Shown here piece after piece: positions 19,146 through 30,070 of a stretch of DNA of 64,000 bases. The stretch covers positions 17,050,001-17,114,000 of the forward strand of contig JBHGNT010000008.1 of NCBI GenBank assembly GCA_043228905.1, read 5' to 3'. Below the pieces are notes generated by a model. That model made no database searches and was not told the DNA's origin. It saw only the letters and a program-made list of their open reading frames with translations. Both the position numbers and the translations under genes were made by a program. The number at the start of each line of letters is the position of its first letter. Position 1 is the first letter of the stretch. This stretch comes from Azolla caroliniana (Eukaryota; Polypodiophyta).

Positions 19146-21344
19146 ATGGCGCCCTCAAGCAACCAAGCGGGAGAGCTCGAAAGGATGATGCTAATCGTCG
19201 AGCAAATGATGAGATCTCGGGACAACGATGAGAGCGTGGAGAAGGCTGTCGATCGTGTCGTAGAGCTCGAGGGCCAATTTGATGGAAGGAACGTTACGAA
19301 GTTCCTTGATGCATATAGAAGGGAGATGAATCAAAGGGACGTGTCTGAGGCACGTCAAATCGCAAGCTTCAAGAGAGTTGTCGCCAACAACATCCAAAGA
19401 CGCATCATCGAGCTTCAAGAGGGTAAGACAACATGGTCCGAGTTCGAGAAAACGATACTAGCGGAGTTCGTGACTGAAGACTCGACGAGGATAACTCGAC
19501 ATGCCCTGATGAAGTGCATAGAGAAGAAGAATAAGAAGATGAGTGTCTCAAGGTTGTACGATGAATTCGACCAGATGTTTAGTCGTCTCCCCAATACGGA
19601 CCAAGTGTTGCTTGAAGAGGACAAGACTTTGTACTTCTTGAAGGCCGTGGACATAAAGGATAGACGGGAGTTGGGGACTCTTCTCGAAGATGATACCCAA
19701 GCAAATGGGCTCGTAGCGGACTGGATCGCGGTGAAGCGGGCATGCAATAGGCTCGACAAGCGTCACCAATGGGTTGATGACACCGACTTGACGAGACCGA
19801 CTACCACGGAGAAAGCAAGACCGCCGAATGTAGCTGAGCCGCCAAGACAAAGTAACGTGGAAGAAAAGAAGATTGATGATGACATCATTGAAGAGCTAGT
19901 GAAGAAGTTCGAAAAGGTCACTCTAGCCAACATGAATCGTCGGGGCCCTAAAGGAAAAGAACCCTTTAGATGCGTGTGTTGCGATAGCATGGACCACATG
20001 AGAAGGGATTGTGCGAGCCTTCGAGAGGCGATTCGACAAAATATCGTATACATAGAGGACAACATGATCTGCTCAAGCGAGACTAGAAGACCCCTACGGG
20101 TGAATTTCGGAAGAGGAGGAATGAAGAGATCTATGGAGGATGCCGATGCGACTCATGTGGATGCGATGCACTATGCTGCGTCGGTCGGAATAAGAGTCGG
20201 GAAAGACAGGACTGAAGCTACTAGAGCGGGAGCAAAGTTTTGGACTTCCGTTCTCGAATATGAGAAGAAGGGAAAAATCACATCGAACGAGGTAGAGCTT
20301 GCGGACCGAAGCGTGCAAAGCATAACCGGGTGGTCGGATCCGGTGGATGACAACACCATACTCGCAGAGGTGATGTGCGACAACCACGAGGTGTTTGTCG
20401 AAGAAAAGAGAAAGAGAATAGAAGAGCAAGGGCCATTAAAAAGACATGAAACAAGGAACGCGAAAAAGAAGGACGATGCGGAGACGAGTCGACCTTTACA
20501 AACAGAGGAACGAGAATCAAGCCGAAAAGGGGAGCCGAGCATACGAGTTGAAGAAACGGTTCGGCCCGTGAAGGTTGGTGTCGAAGACCCCGCTCGGAGG
20601 ACAAGGACCATACCTACCTATAAGCTAAGGTCGGACATAGAGCAGGCGACGGACCTAAAGAAGATTCTCGAAGAACGAGTTCTTGATAGCCACGTAACTT
20701 TGTCCTTGAGGGAATTGCTTGGCATTATGAAGGAGTTCCATGACACGATCGTGGACCTTGTAAAGAGAAAGAGACAACAATCGGATGAGGAAGAAGAGAA
20801 GCCGCAAAAAGCAAAAACGAATGCCATAACAATGGCAAGAGACGAAATCGATGAAGATATGGTGGACAGCCACTACACTCGACCTCATTGGGCACGAGCG
20901 ACAACGGAGATGCCGGTGAAGATCGGGGAGAAGAAAGAGACTGTCATAGCCTTGATCGACCACGGCTCGGAGATCAACCTCATCATGTCAACCGACTTCT
21001 ACAAAAAGGGAAGATGGCCAATCAATACAAACCACGGATGGAAGATTCGCGCGGCAACAAAGTCTACGGAGGACTTGTACGGAGCTTGTCCCAATATCAA
21101 AGTCACGATCGGGGATGTGGAGATGGATCAACACTTCTTCGTACAAGAATCGGCGTCGCATCCTGTCATCCTAGGGCAACCTTATATCACATCATCTCGG
21201 ATGGAGACCAAAGTGTTCGATAATGGAGTAGCCTTCGCACGAATAAAGAGTCTTGACAATCAAAGATCGGTCCAATTCCTAACGGTGAGAGCCAATCATG
21301 AAAGGAATCGAGATAGTCTCAGAGGCGAATCCTCGGATTTTTAG
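19146..21344 (+). CDS. Gypsy B Gag-protease
   Basis: ORF of 732 residues from the ATG at 19146, which sits 59 nt after the primer-binding site. The N-terminal half is a Gag capsid region (FLDAYRREMNQRDVSEARQI and following, to about residue 210). A CCHC zinc knuckle CVCCDSMDHMRRDC lies near residue 280. A long charged, Lys/Glu-rich linker follows. The C-terminus is a retropepsin: VIALIDHGSEINLI, then HPVILGQPYI. The catalytic triplet reads DHG instead of the usual DTG or DSG. It ends with a stop before the RT frame, which begins upstream of 21410. Confidence 0.88.
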   Translation: MAPSSNQAGELERMMLIVEQMMRSRDNDESVEKAVDRVVELEGQFDGRNVTKFLDAYRREMNQRDVSEARQIASFKRVVANNIQRRIIELQEGKTTWSEFEKTILAEFVTEDSTRITRHALMKCIEKKNKKMSVSRLYDEFDQMFSRLPNTDQVLLEEDKTLYFLKAVDIKDRRELGTLLEDDTQANGLVADWIAVKRACNRLDKRHQWVDDTDLTRPTTTEKARPPNVAEPPRQSNVEEKKIDDDIIEELVKKFEKVTLANMNRRGPKGKEPFRCVCCDSMDHMRRDCASLREAIRQNIVYIEDNMICSSETRRPLRVNFGRGGMKRSMEDADATHVDAMHYAASVGIRVGKDRTEATRAGAKFWTSVLEYEKKGKITSNEVELADRSVQSITGWSDPVDDNTILAEVMCDNHEVFVEEKRKRIEEQGPLKRHETRNAKKKDDAETSRPLQTEERESSRKGEPSIRVEETVRPVKVGVEDPARRTRTIPTYKLRSDIEQATDLKKILEERVLDSHVTLSLRELLGIMKEFHDTIVDLVKRKRQQSDEEEEKPQKAKTNAITMARDEIDEDMVDSHYTRPHWARATTEMPVKIGEKKETVIALIDHGSEINLIMSTDFYKKGRWPINTNHGWKIRAATKSTEDLYGACPNIKVTIGDVEMDQHFFVQESASHPVILGQPYITSSRMETKVFDNGVAFARIKSLDNQRSVQFLTVRANHERNRDSLRGESSDF

Positions 21345-21409
21345 AGCGGACTATTGAAGCATGGGGCACAAATAGTCCGAGCAATCACAAGACCCCACAA
21401 GAAAGAAGA

Positions 21410-22606
21410 GTGCGTGGATTGCAAGGAGAAGCAACATGTGTCACACCTAGTGGTGCATGTAAACTAGTACTACCCGACAAGAAGCACAAGCGCCGGATAC
21501 AAGAATTCGAGAAGATGCTGAAAGAAGAGAACATAATAGAAGAAAGAGAGTTTGTGACTCATATTATGGAAGAAGCCTCATTTAACGACACCATCGGCGA
21601 AATCGAGGACGTCGTGGACTTGAGCTATCTTCACAACCAACGCGTGATTTCGGTTAACTCCGTCAACATGTACACTATCATCGATGGATACCGTCGTGGC
21701 ATCTCGATGAAGGAAGCTGACATCAACACGAAATATAAAACGGTGGATAAGAAGATCAAGCCAGTTGCGGTTCCGCTACTGGAAGATAGCTGGCAAAAGA
21801 TGAAGGAAGTCGCTAACGATCCAAGCTCAAGAGATCCGAAGAAGATAGGTCATGTCTTCACCAAAGAGACGAAGGGGAAGCTACGAGTTGGAAAGGAGGA
21901 TTTCCTTCTCCCTGAAGAGGAGCGAATGTTTCGCGATATGCTTGAGAGACATGGGAAGGCTTTCGCATTCTTCCCACGAGAAATCGGATGCGCCGACCCA
22001 AAGGTTATAGAGCCGATGGTGATCTTCACGGTGCCTCATGTGCCTTGGAATTTGAAACCGATACCGGTTCCGAGAGCACACCTTCCGAAGCTGATCGAGC
22101 TCTTAAAGGAGAAGGTGAGTATGGGAATTCTAGAACCGTCGAATGCTCCTTATTCCAATAGGTGGTTCACGGTGCCGAAGAAGAATGGATCATTGCGATT
22201 CATCCAAGATCTTCAACCCGTCAACAAGGTGACAATTCGAAATGCCGGAATCGGTCCGAGCGTGGACGAATTTGCCGAAGCGTTTGCGGGCCGGTCCATC
22301 TACTCCATTGGCGATCTCTACTCCGGATATGACCAATTCCAATTGGCGATCGACAGTCGGGACATTACAACCATGAGGACTCCGATCGGGCTTGTGCGGA
22401 TGTGTACCTTACCCCAAGGCGCAACGAACTCGGTGGCTCATATGGTGAATGCCATGAATAAAGTCTTGAAGGATTGCATTCCGGACATCACGATGCCATT
22501 CTTGGATGATATTCCGATAAAAGGATGTTCGGATGAGGAGAAAGATGAATCGAAAGATAAGGAAGGTTGTAGAAAGTTCGTTGCGGATCATATGAAAGAT
22601 TGCGAG
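21410..22606 (+). pseudogene. Gypsy B reverse transcriptase, N-terminal half, cut by a solo LTR
   Basis: The RT frame contains PVPRAHLPKLIELLKEKVSM, SNRWFTVPKKNGSLRFIQDL, GDLYSGYDQFQLAIDS, TLPQGATNS and the catalytic FLDD before IPIKG. The upstream linker is acidic and basic without a clear domain. The frame enters the inserted LTR at 22607 and ends after three foreign codons. It resumes at 23279, where EKVLQRLEDANLTF continues the thumb region. Confidence 0.88.
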
Positions 22607-23278
22607 TGTCATAACTAGACTCGAACCCATAACCTTTTGTTACACGGGTCGAGACTTTACCATTAGGTTATGAATTGTAATTTGAAGGATATTATTTTCA
22701 TTTAGGTTTTATTGGGAAATTGATGTATATTCCAGATTTCTCTGGAACATTCTAGAAACTTCAGGAGTATTCCTGAAGACACTATAAAAGGAGGCGCAAG
22801 GCATTAGTTCGAACCAAATCGGTTCAACGCCATAACTAGACTCGAACCCATAACCTTTTGTTACACGGGTCGAGACTTTACCATTAGGTTATGAATTGTA
22901 ATTTGAAGGATATTATTTTCATTTAGGTTTTATTGGGAAATTGATGTATATTCCAGATTTCTCTGGAACATTCTAGAAACTTCAGGAGTATTCCTGAAGA
23001 CACTATAAAAGGAGGCGCAAGGCATTAGTTCGAACCAAATCGGTTCAACGCCAGTCTTAAGCCTTCTAACTACTGTTGTATATCTTCCGTCATATAATAC
23101 ATATATCTTTCGCATCATCATTCTCTCTCTCTCTCTCTCTCACTCACTCATTCCTTCTCTCAAAGTTCGACACCTCTCATAGTACTAATCCTTCTCTGTC
23201 TTAGTACTATTCCCCAACAATAGTACTAATCCTTCTTTTAGTACTAATTCCTTCTCTGCCTTAATAGAGTTCCTGACA
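22607..23278 (+). mobile_element. Solo LTR of the Gypsy F family inside Gypsy B RT
   Basis: 672-bp TGTCA...TGACA LTR in plus orientation, flanked by a perfect 5-bp TSD GCGAG (22602-22606 and 23279-23283). It aligns with the F LTR along its length: GACTCGAACCCATAACC, TATATTCCAGATTTCTCT, ACTATAAAAGGAGGC, GAACCAAATCGGTTCAACGCC, a CT repeat, and TAGTACTATTCC. It contains an exact 221-bp tandem duplication. Confidence 0.95.
22610..23051 (+). repeat. Exact 221-bp tandem duplication in the solo LTR
   Basis: 22610-22830 and 22831-23051 appear identical by eye. Each unit holds the antisense tRNA-like segment, the TATA-like CACTATAAAAGG and the GAACCAAATCGGTTC palindrome, i.e. most of U3 with its core promoter. 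Confidence 0.92.
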
Positions 23279-25113
23279 GCGAGAAGGTGCTTCAAAGGCT
23301 CGAAGATGCGAATTTGACATTTTCGGGAGAAAAATCCGCATTCGGGCAATCGGAGATCTTGGTGGTAGGTCACTTGTGTGGAGCATACGGCCGGAAGCCC
23401 TCGCCATCGAAAGTGAACGCAATCCAAGACATGAAAGAAGAATGCGAAAACCAAACGGAGGTTCGAAGGTTCCTTGGAGCATGCGCGTTTTATCATATAT
23501 GGATTCCTCACTACGCTCATGTCGTCGAACCGTTATATGGACTACTAAATAAAAGAATAAAGTTCGAATGGCGAGACGAGCACACAGAGGCGATGCGAAG
23601 ATTAAAGAAACTGCTTCTTGAAGCTTCGGCACTAAGGAAGGCCGACTATGCCGAAGGGAAACCAATTTACGTGACCGTAGATACGAGCCCAACCGGAATC
23701 GGGTGGGTCATCAATCAAGAAGGTGAAGATAATGCGCGATATGCCGTCCGGTTCGGAGCAAAGGTTCTCAGCGAACGGCAACAAAGATATGCCCAAGTCA
23801 AGCGAGAACTTTGGGGTATTGTGTCGGTAGTGAAGACGGACAAAGATTACCTGATCGGGTCAGAAGTGATAATAGAGACAGATTGTCTCCCAATTCTCGG
23901 AATGGTCTCGGGATGTGCGACCCTAGATCTTGCTATGCTAAGGTGGATTGCCTACATCAAGTCTTTAAACCCTGAGATCCGTCATATTGCAGGGAAGAAG
24001 AACGCCATGGCTGACATGCTGTCAAGGGCAAGATTTTCAAATGAAAGTAACATGGTTTCGGAAGATGAAGATGTCGCCCTCGACTTCTTCAAGATTGCTC
24101 GATTGTCGGCGGAAGACCAGGACACGCAAACCCTCCACGCCTTCAACGAGAATGAGTACGAAGGAGAGTGGTTACTCATCGGTAGATTCCTAAGAACATT
24201 GACGGCAGATGCTTCGTTGACAAAGGAGGAGGCCCTACGAATCCGAAAGAAAGCTTACCGATACTTCTTGAAGGGAGGATTCCTTTGGCGACATCCAAAA
24301 AGAAGGACAGGAATACCACGTCGAGTGGTGGTAAAGAAAGAAGAGCAAGAGACGCTGATGACCGAATTCCACGAGAGTGCTTGGGCAGGTCATAGAGGAA
24401 CATGGGCGACGTTCGAAAAGTTGAAGGAGAAGTACTGGTGGCCAAGCATGTACAAAGATGTACTCCATTCCGTGTCCACATGCGAAACTTGCCAAGTATA
24501 TTCAAATATACGTCATCGTGATGAATTAAAGCCGACATACCCACTCACCATACACTTCAAATGGATGGTGGATCTGGTCTCGATGACAATGGGAGTGGGA
24601 CAAATGAAGTACTTAGCGTTGGCAAGGGAAGACTTGACAAATCAAGTGGAAGGACGAGCCTTGACAAATAAGATGACTTCAGCCATTTGCAAATTTCTAC
24701 TTGAAGATGTTGTTTGCCGATATGGATGTGTAGGGAAGATAGTGGCCGACCAAGGGGAGTTGGACGCGCACGAAGCAATGGAGCTCTTCGAAAGACTAGG
24801 CGTGAAGCTCTCCCTCACGACTGCCTACAATCTGGAAGCAAATGGGAAGATCGAGCGAGGGCATGGACCTATCGTTAAAGCCATCGTATGGGCATGCAAC
24901 GGTCGAGTTGGGAATTGGCCACGACTATTACCCTATGCCTTGTGGGCCGATAGAACGACACATAGCTCGGTGACAGGGTATATGCCAACGGAGCTTATGT
25001 ATGGACAAAAGCCAATTATGCCCATCAAAAGGACGATCTCCTCATGGGTAGCGATACCGTGGGAGAACGAGATGAGCCGACAACACGCATCGACTTCATC
25101 CCAAGCAGATTGA
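23279..25113 (+). CDS. Gypsy B RT end, RNase H and integrase
   Basis: After the solo LTR the frame continues with the RT thumb (RLEDANLTFSGEKSAFGQSE, FLGACAFYHIWIPHY). RNase H follows (YVTVDTSPTGIGWVINQEG, LSERQQRYAQVKRELWGIV, IETDCLPI, HIAGKKNAMADMLSRA). Integrase comes next: the zinc-finger region (HESAWAGHRGTWATF, CETCQVY) and the core with WMVDLV, VADQGEL and LEANGKIERGH as the likely D, D and E. The frame stops at 25113; more integrase C-terminus is found at 25130-25396 in another frame. Confidence 0.88.
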
Positions 25114-25129
25114 AGAAGGGGATTGGGTT

Positions 25130-25396
25130 TTGGTTTACGACAACACCCTTGACAATCAACACAGTACAACAAGGAAGTTCGCAAGAAGATGGTTCGGGCC
25201 GTATGTAGTGACAAGTGCCAATGATAATGCCACATACCACCTTGCGGAACTAGACGGATCAAGGTTGGCCGTACCCATTGCGGGAAAAAGAGTAAAGATT
25301 TTCAAGAAAAGACAAGACAAGGATCCTGACCTCGATTACCTCGACGATGAACATAATAGGCCGGATGAAAATGAAGACATGGAGGAATCTAATTGA
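25130..25396 (+). pseudogene. Gypsy B integrase C-terminal segment (shifted frame)
   Basis: 88 residues: TRKFARRWFGPYVVTSAND, ATYHLAELDGSRLAVPIAGK, then an acidic tail. The KFARRWFGPY...YHLAELDG pattern is the usual integrase C-terminal domain of Gypsy elements. A frame change separates it from the upstream ORF, so this copy's pol has a small lesion around 25095-25130. Confidence 0.75.
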
Positions 25397-25468
25397 TCAT
25401 CGTAGCCGAAATCTCACTTCTTCTCTTCTTGGCACGTACGGGAGGACGTGCGGTTTGGTGGGGGTGGA

Positions 25469-26495
25469 TGTCGTGAAGATTTTCGGCAATAGTGTGAAAA
25501 TCCCATAAAACATACGAAATCGAGTATGAATCACATAGTACAATAATTGTAAAGATAACATTTTAAATAGATTTAATATCTAAGTACAAAATGATGGAGG
25601 TTTCGAATGCACTTTATTACACGAGAAACAGACAACTAAATGTCAAGATATGAGGGTATAAAGTTTGTGAAAGGAAAAGAGAAAATTGTGAGATATCCCA
25701 CATAGGCACGACAAATACAGCTCTCATCATATATAAGGTGGAGCACAAGATATTATCTTTGTGTTTATGTGTGGAGCATAGAGAGTTCAAGGTAACTTGA
25801 ACTAAGAGTGGAGGTGGGCTAGCTACTCGTAAAGGGTTTTGGCCAACCAAAACTGGACCGACGATGGAGCCGGTGATCCGGTGACGGCATCCGGCGAGGC
25901 ACCGGTAACCGACGGTATCGGGCGACTAGATAAATAAATATATAAATATATATACATATTTACATATACAAGGAGGGCAAGTAAGGATTCAAACCTTGCA
26001 CCTCCAAGTTAGGAGTCAATTGGCTTACCATTAAGCCATGCTATTTAGTTCAAATTATATTTCTATCATTGTACTTTTACATGTAAATTCTCATACATGA
26101 GAGCTAAAATGAGTGACATGGTTATCATGCACCACATGTAATACATAAGCGTCAAATGGCAAACATGCAATTTATGCATGTCTTGTACCCTCACATGCAT
26201 CATATGCATGAGAGCATCTATAAAAGAGGGAAGGGGGAGGAGAAAAAACACGGTTTTTTTTTTTATTAAATTAAGAAGAAGAAATTCGTTATCAAATTGA
26301 TGGTGTAACTTGTTTCTTAAATCTAAAGTTAAAAGTTCAATCAATCTCTCTCAATCATTTAATCTCAACTTCTCTCTTTCCCAATCTATCTTAAGTACTT
26401 TCTCGCCAAAGCTTGTATCGACTTTGAATCCTTCCAGTCCAGAACCCCGGCGGTTCCGCCTCACGATCCGCGCGTAGTGACGGATCTTCACGACA
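25469..26495 (+). repeat. Gypsy B 3' LTR
   Basis: 1027-bp LTR, about 1% different from the 5' copy. It contains the same antisense tRNA-like module, with box B at plus 25985-25995 and box A at plus 26028-26038. Confidence 0.93.
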
Positions 26496-28811
26496 ACGCG
26501 GTTTTTGCATGAATTGGCTAAGGAGACCGACCGGATAACTGAGATCGGGTCGAGTGATCGTGAGGTAGATGAGACTCCCGATGAGTTGTCGATACTGAGT
26601 CGGCTCACACGCTTTGGTGCCGGAGTTCGCATCTAGTTTGAGATTGCGATTGAGTGGGGTTGCCACGGATTTGCACTTAGTCATACCAAACTTGTATAAT
26701 AAGTTGAGGATGTAGTGCCGTTGAGAGATCATGATTCCGGCCGGATTTTGAATTACCTCGATGTCGAGGAAGTAGTGGAGCTCCTTCATGTTCGTCATCT
26801 CGAACTTGTCGGAAAGGAGGGATTTGACCTTATTGATTTTGACGAGATGCTCACCTCCAATGACTAGGTCATCCACATATAAGATGATGACGATCAGACT
26901 TCCGGAATCGCTTCGTATGTAGTGGGAGTTGTTTGATTTTGACATAAGGAATCCAATTTGATGAAGATATTGCGTTATCTTCGAATGCCAAGCACACAGT
27001 GCTTGCTTGAGGCCGTAGAGTGGCTTCTTGAGTCTGCATACAACTTTCGGATGGGTGCTCGAGTTGAAGCCAGGTGGTTGTATCATGTACACCTCCTCTT
27101 CTAATTTGCCTTGTAGAAAGGCGTTCTTGATGTCCATTTGATGGAGGTGCCACCCTTTCGCCGCGGCAAGCGCAATTACGGTCCGTACCGTCGTCATTTT
27201 TGCCACCGGGGCAAAGGTCTCTTCGTAGTCAACTCCGTGCGTTTGGGCGTAACCTTTCGCTATGAGTTGCGCTTTGTATCGGTTGACGGAATCGTCGGCG
27301 TTGTACTTCACTTTGTAAATCCATTTGCATCCGATCGCCTTTTTGTGCGGCGAGGTGGGAACGAGATCCCATGTCTCATTCTTGCGTAGTGCCTTCATCT
27401 CCTCGTTCATGGCTTCGATCCATCGCAAATCCTTGGCAGCTTTAGAAAAAGTTTCCGGCTCGCGTACTGTCACTACCTTCATCATAAAGGCATAGTGATA
27501 TGCCATGTAGTCGTTGTAGCCGAATCGGCTGACCGGATTCTTTTCACGGGTGGAGCGATGGAGCTTTTCATTTTCAGAGATGAGAGCTTTCTTAGCTCCG
27601 ATTGGTACATCGAAGCCGCCGAACTCACTGTCGAGTGAGTGAGTCGACTCATCGTCGTCGAAGCGATCGTCTTCGTATTCCGACATTTTCGCCTTGCCTT
27701 TGTCCATCTTCGGGCTAGGCCATGATGTGCTTTGATTGCTCAAAGGCTCTTGTGGTCTGCTCAAGCAGGTCATGATTGAACTTTCTTTGATCATGTGCGT
27801 AGGGAGATCTTCATCCTCAATCTCTTGTTCGGCGGATTCCGGGTCGAGCGGAGTCAGAGTCGAAGTTGTCTCCGGTGCGTACCAGGATGCAGACTCGTCA
27901 AAAACGACGTCTCGACTTACTCGAGATTTTCGAGTTGACGGGGTGTAGCACTTGTACCCCTTTTGCTCCAATGAGCATCCTACGAGGATACATTTCTCCG
28001 ACTTCGGGTCAAGATTTTGACGCTTCTCATCGGGGATGTGCACGTACGCTATCGCGTTGAATATCCGGATGTGTGATAAGTACGGCTTCTTTCCAAAGTA
28101 TTTTTCGTGCGGAATGACCTCGTGCACGCCAGATGTTGTGCATCGGTTCATTACGTAGACAGTCATATTTGCAGCTTCGGCCCAATAATACTTGGGCATA
28201 TGCTTCTCATTCATCATGGCCCGCGCTACTTCGAGGATGTGTTGATTTTTGCGCTCGGCTACTCCGTTTTGTTGCGGAGTGTGTCGGCAAGTGAATTCTC
28301 GCTGAATTCCTTCCTTTCGGAGATACGTTGTGAAATCGTCCGAGAAGTACTCCTTGCCACCATCCGATCGTAGGCATTGTACATGTCGGCCCGTGGCTTT
28401 CTCAACTTCATTCTTGAATTTTTGGAAGTTTCTGAACACTTCGCTCTTTTGCCGCATCGGGTAGATCCAAGTGTGCCTAGAGAAGTCGTTGATGAAGAGC
28501 ACGTAATATCGGCATCCGCCGAATGTAGCCGTCTGCGCCGGTCCCCATACGTCGTAATGGACTACGTCGAGTAGACCTTTGCCCACGTTCCGCTCTTTCG
28601 GGAATGGGTGTCGGTGTTGCTTGCCGAATTGGCACGCTTCGGATACACCTTCAATCTCCTTCTCTTTGAATGTCGGGAGTCTGATGACAACTCCTTTCGA
28701 TTTCATTGCTTTGAGCTTTTGGAGCTTGTGCCATAGCTTTATGTCGGAGTCGGCTTTCATGATCTTTGCGAACATGGAGGATTTCATCTTGTGTGAGTCG
28801 AGAATGAACAT
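26496..28811 (-). pseudogene. Copia A pol: integrase and reverse transcriptase
   Basis: Long minus-strand frame. Integrase core: VVHYDVWGPAQTATFGG, CLRSDGGKEYFSDDF, TPQQNGVAERKNQ. Then a variable linker and RT: WIYKVKYNADDSVNRYKAQL, EETFAPVAKMTTVRTVIALA, YVDDLVIGG, TITRPDLSYPVGLLSQFMQK. The apparent C-terminal extension past 26496 is LTR sequence of Gypsy B. This frame itself has no stop. Upstream pre-integrase sequence (28811-29080) is broken by stops. Confidence 0.9.
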
Positions 28812-29081
28812 TCGGCCCTCTCTTCGTCCACGTGCGATGAGTCGGCCTTCTTTTTCGATGAAGCAACCGCCTTGATTAAATCGAACTTACATCCCTTGCT
28901 CTACAATTTGGCCGATGGAGACCAAATTCTTCGTAATGGTTGGTACATGCAAGACATTTTTAATGTAATTTTGCTTACCTTCTTTTTCGAACGGAACATT
29001 GCCGATGTGCTAAATCGGGTGCGTAGTGTCGTCTCCGGTTTCGACATAGCTGGGTCGGTCTGGCTCTCGAAGTTCTCGGAA

Positions 29082-30070
29082 TCATTCTTGATGCGATGTC
29101 ATATGGTTCGAGGCACCGGAATCGACGAACCATACATCTTCCGGACCGGAGGCACTAGTTGAGGTAGCGGCCGACATAGAGTTTGCTCTATGTTTCATCA
29201 TGAACATTCCACCATGGTCGAAGTTGTGTGCATACATTCCGCTATGATCTTCGTAGTCGGAGTTGTGCCCGTACATTCCGCCACAATCTTCGTAGTCGTA
29301 GTTGTGCCCGTACATTCCGCTATACTCTTAGTAGTCAGAATTGTGCGCGTAATTCGTGAGTTGTCGGCTTGTGGAAGCCGATTCATGCATCTTCTTTCGG
29401 CACTCTTCTTCGTGGTGGCCGAGCTTTCCGCAATATCCGCATTCGGTTGCGTTTTGATGGCTCGGGCCGGAGTGGAAGCTCCCCTTTCTTGCAAAGGTTC
29501 CTCGTTGGCTTCCGTTTTGCGGCCGAAATTGGGAGTTGTTGTCGTAGGTCGGACCTCGTCCGCCTTGTCCTTGGCCGAATCGGCCTCTCGCTCGTCCGCG
29601 TCCTCTTCCTCCGTTCGAGTGCGTGTAGAGCATGTGGCCTTCCGACTCATTGCTCATTGTATGCACGTGGTTTTCTTCGACCAATAGCATTGATTGGAGC
29701 TCGAAGAAGGAGAGAGATTTCTCCCTTGCTAGAACGGCAGTTCGCATCGCGCCGAACCGTGGTGTGAGGCCGCCGAGGCATATTTGCACCATCTCATCAT
29801 CATCGATACTTACGCTTATTGAGTCGAGCGAGTCGCAAAGTTCCTTGATCTTCAAGGTGTATATTGTGATGGACATGTCCCTTTGTTGAATGTTGTTCAA
29901 CTCTTGGCGGAGTTGAAGCTTCCTCGTGGTCGTGTTAGCGGCGAAAATCTTTCGTAGATTTTCCCACGCTTCCTTTGGCGTCTTGGCTTCTCGAATGTAA
30001 CTGAGCATGTGGTCGTGAACACATGTCGCCAAACAATACATCACACGGCTTGCGGCTTGCTCCCATCTCG
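29082..30070 (-). pseudogene. Copia A gag C-terminal part and protease
   Basis: From 30070 downward: WEQAASRVMYCLATCVHD, TPKEAWENLRKIFAAN, LCDSLDSISVSIDDDEMVQI (UBN2-type Gag), a Gly/Arg-rich stretch, and zinc knuckle CGYCGKLGHHEEEC near 29440-29400. Then come four copies of a 13-residue repeat (MYGHNSDYEDHSG type, 39-bp DNA units, about 29215-29350), one with an in-frame stop. Protease follows with VWFVDSGASNHMTSH. The gag N-terminus is separated by Copia C and lies at 35440-35607. Confidence 0.87.

Larger units (their letters stand above)
18051..26495 (+). mobile_element. Gypsy B: Ty3/Gypsy element nested in Copia A
   Basis: LTRs at 18051-19078 (1028 bp) and 25469-26495 (1027 bp) differ at about eleven bases plus one T-run indel (about 1%). 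The termini form a 10-bp inverted repeat, TGTCGTGAAG/CTTCACGACA. Primer-binding site TGGTGAACCCGACGTGAAC is at 19087. A purine-rich GGTGGGGGTGGA lies at 25457-25468. Domain order is gag, protease, RT, RNase H, integrase. RT is split by a solo LTR. I could not find a clean 5-bp TSD; the flanks are CACGA and ACGCG. Confidence 0.93.

Noticed and set aside
18046-26500. A perfect 5-bp TSD for Gypsy B
   Set aside because: Flanks are CACGA and ACGCG. Only ACG is shared, so I rely on LTR termini and the resumed Copia A frame instead.
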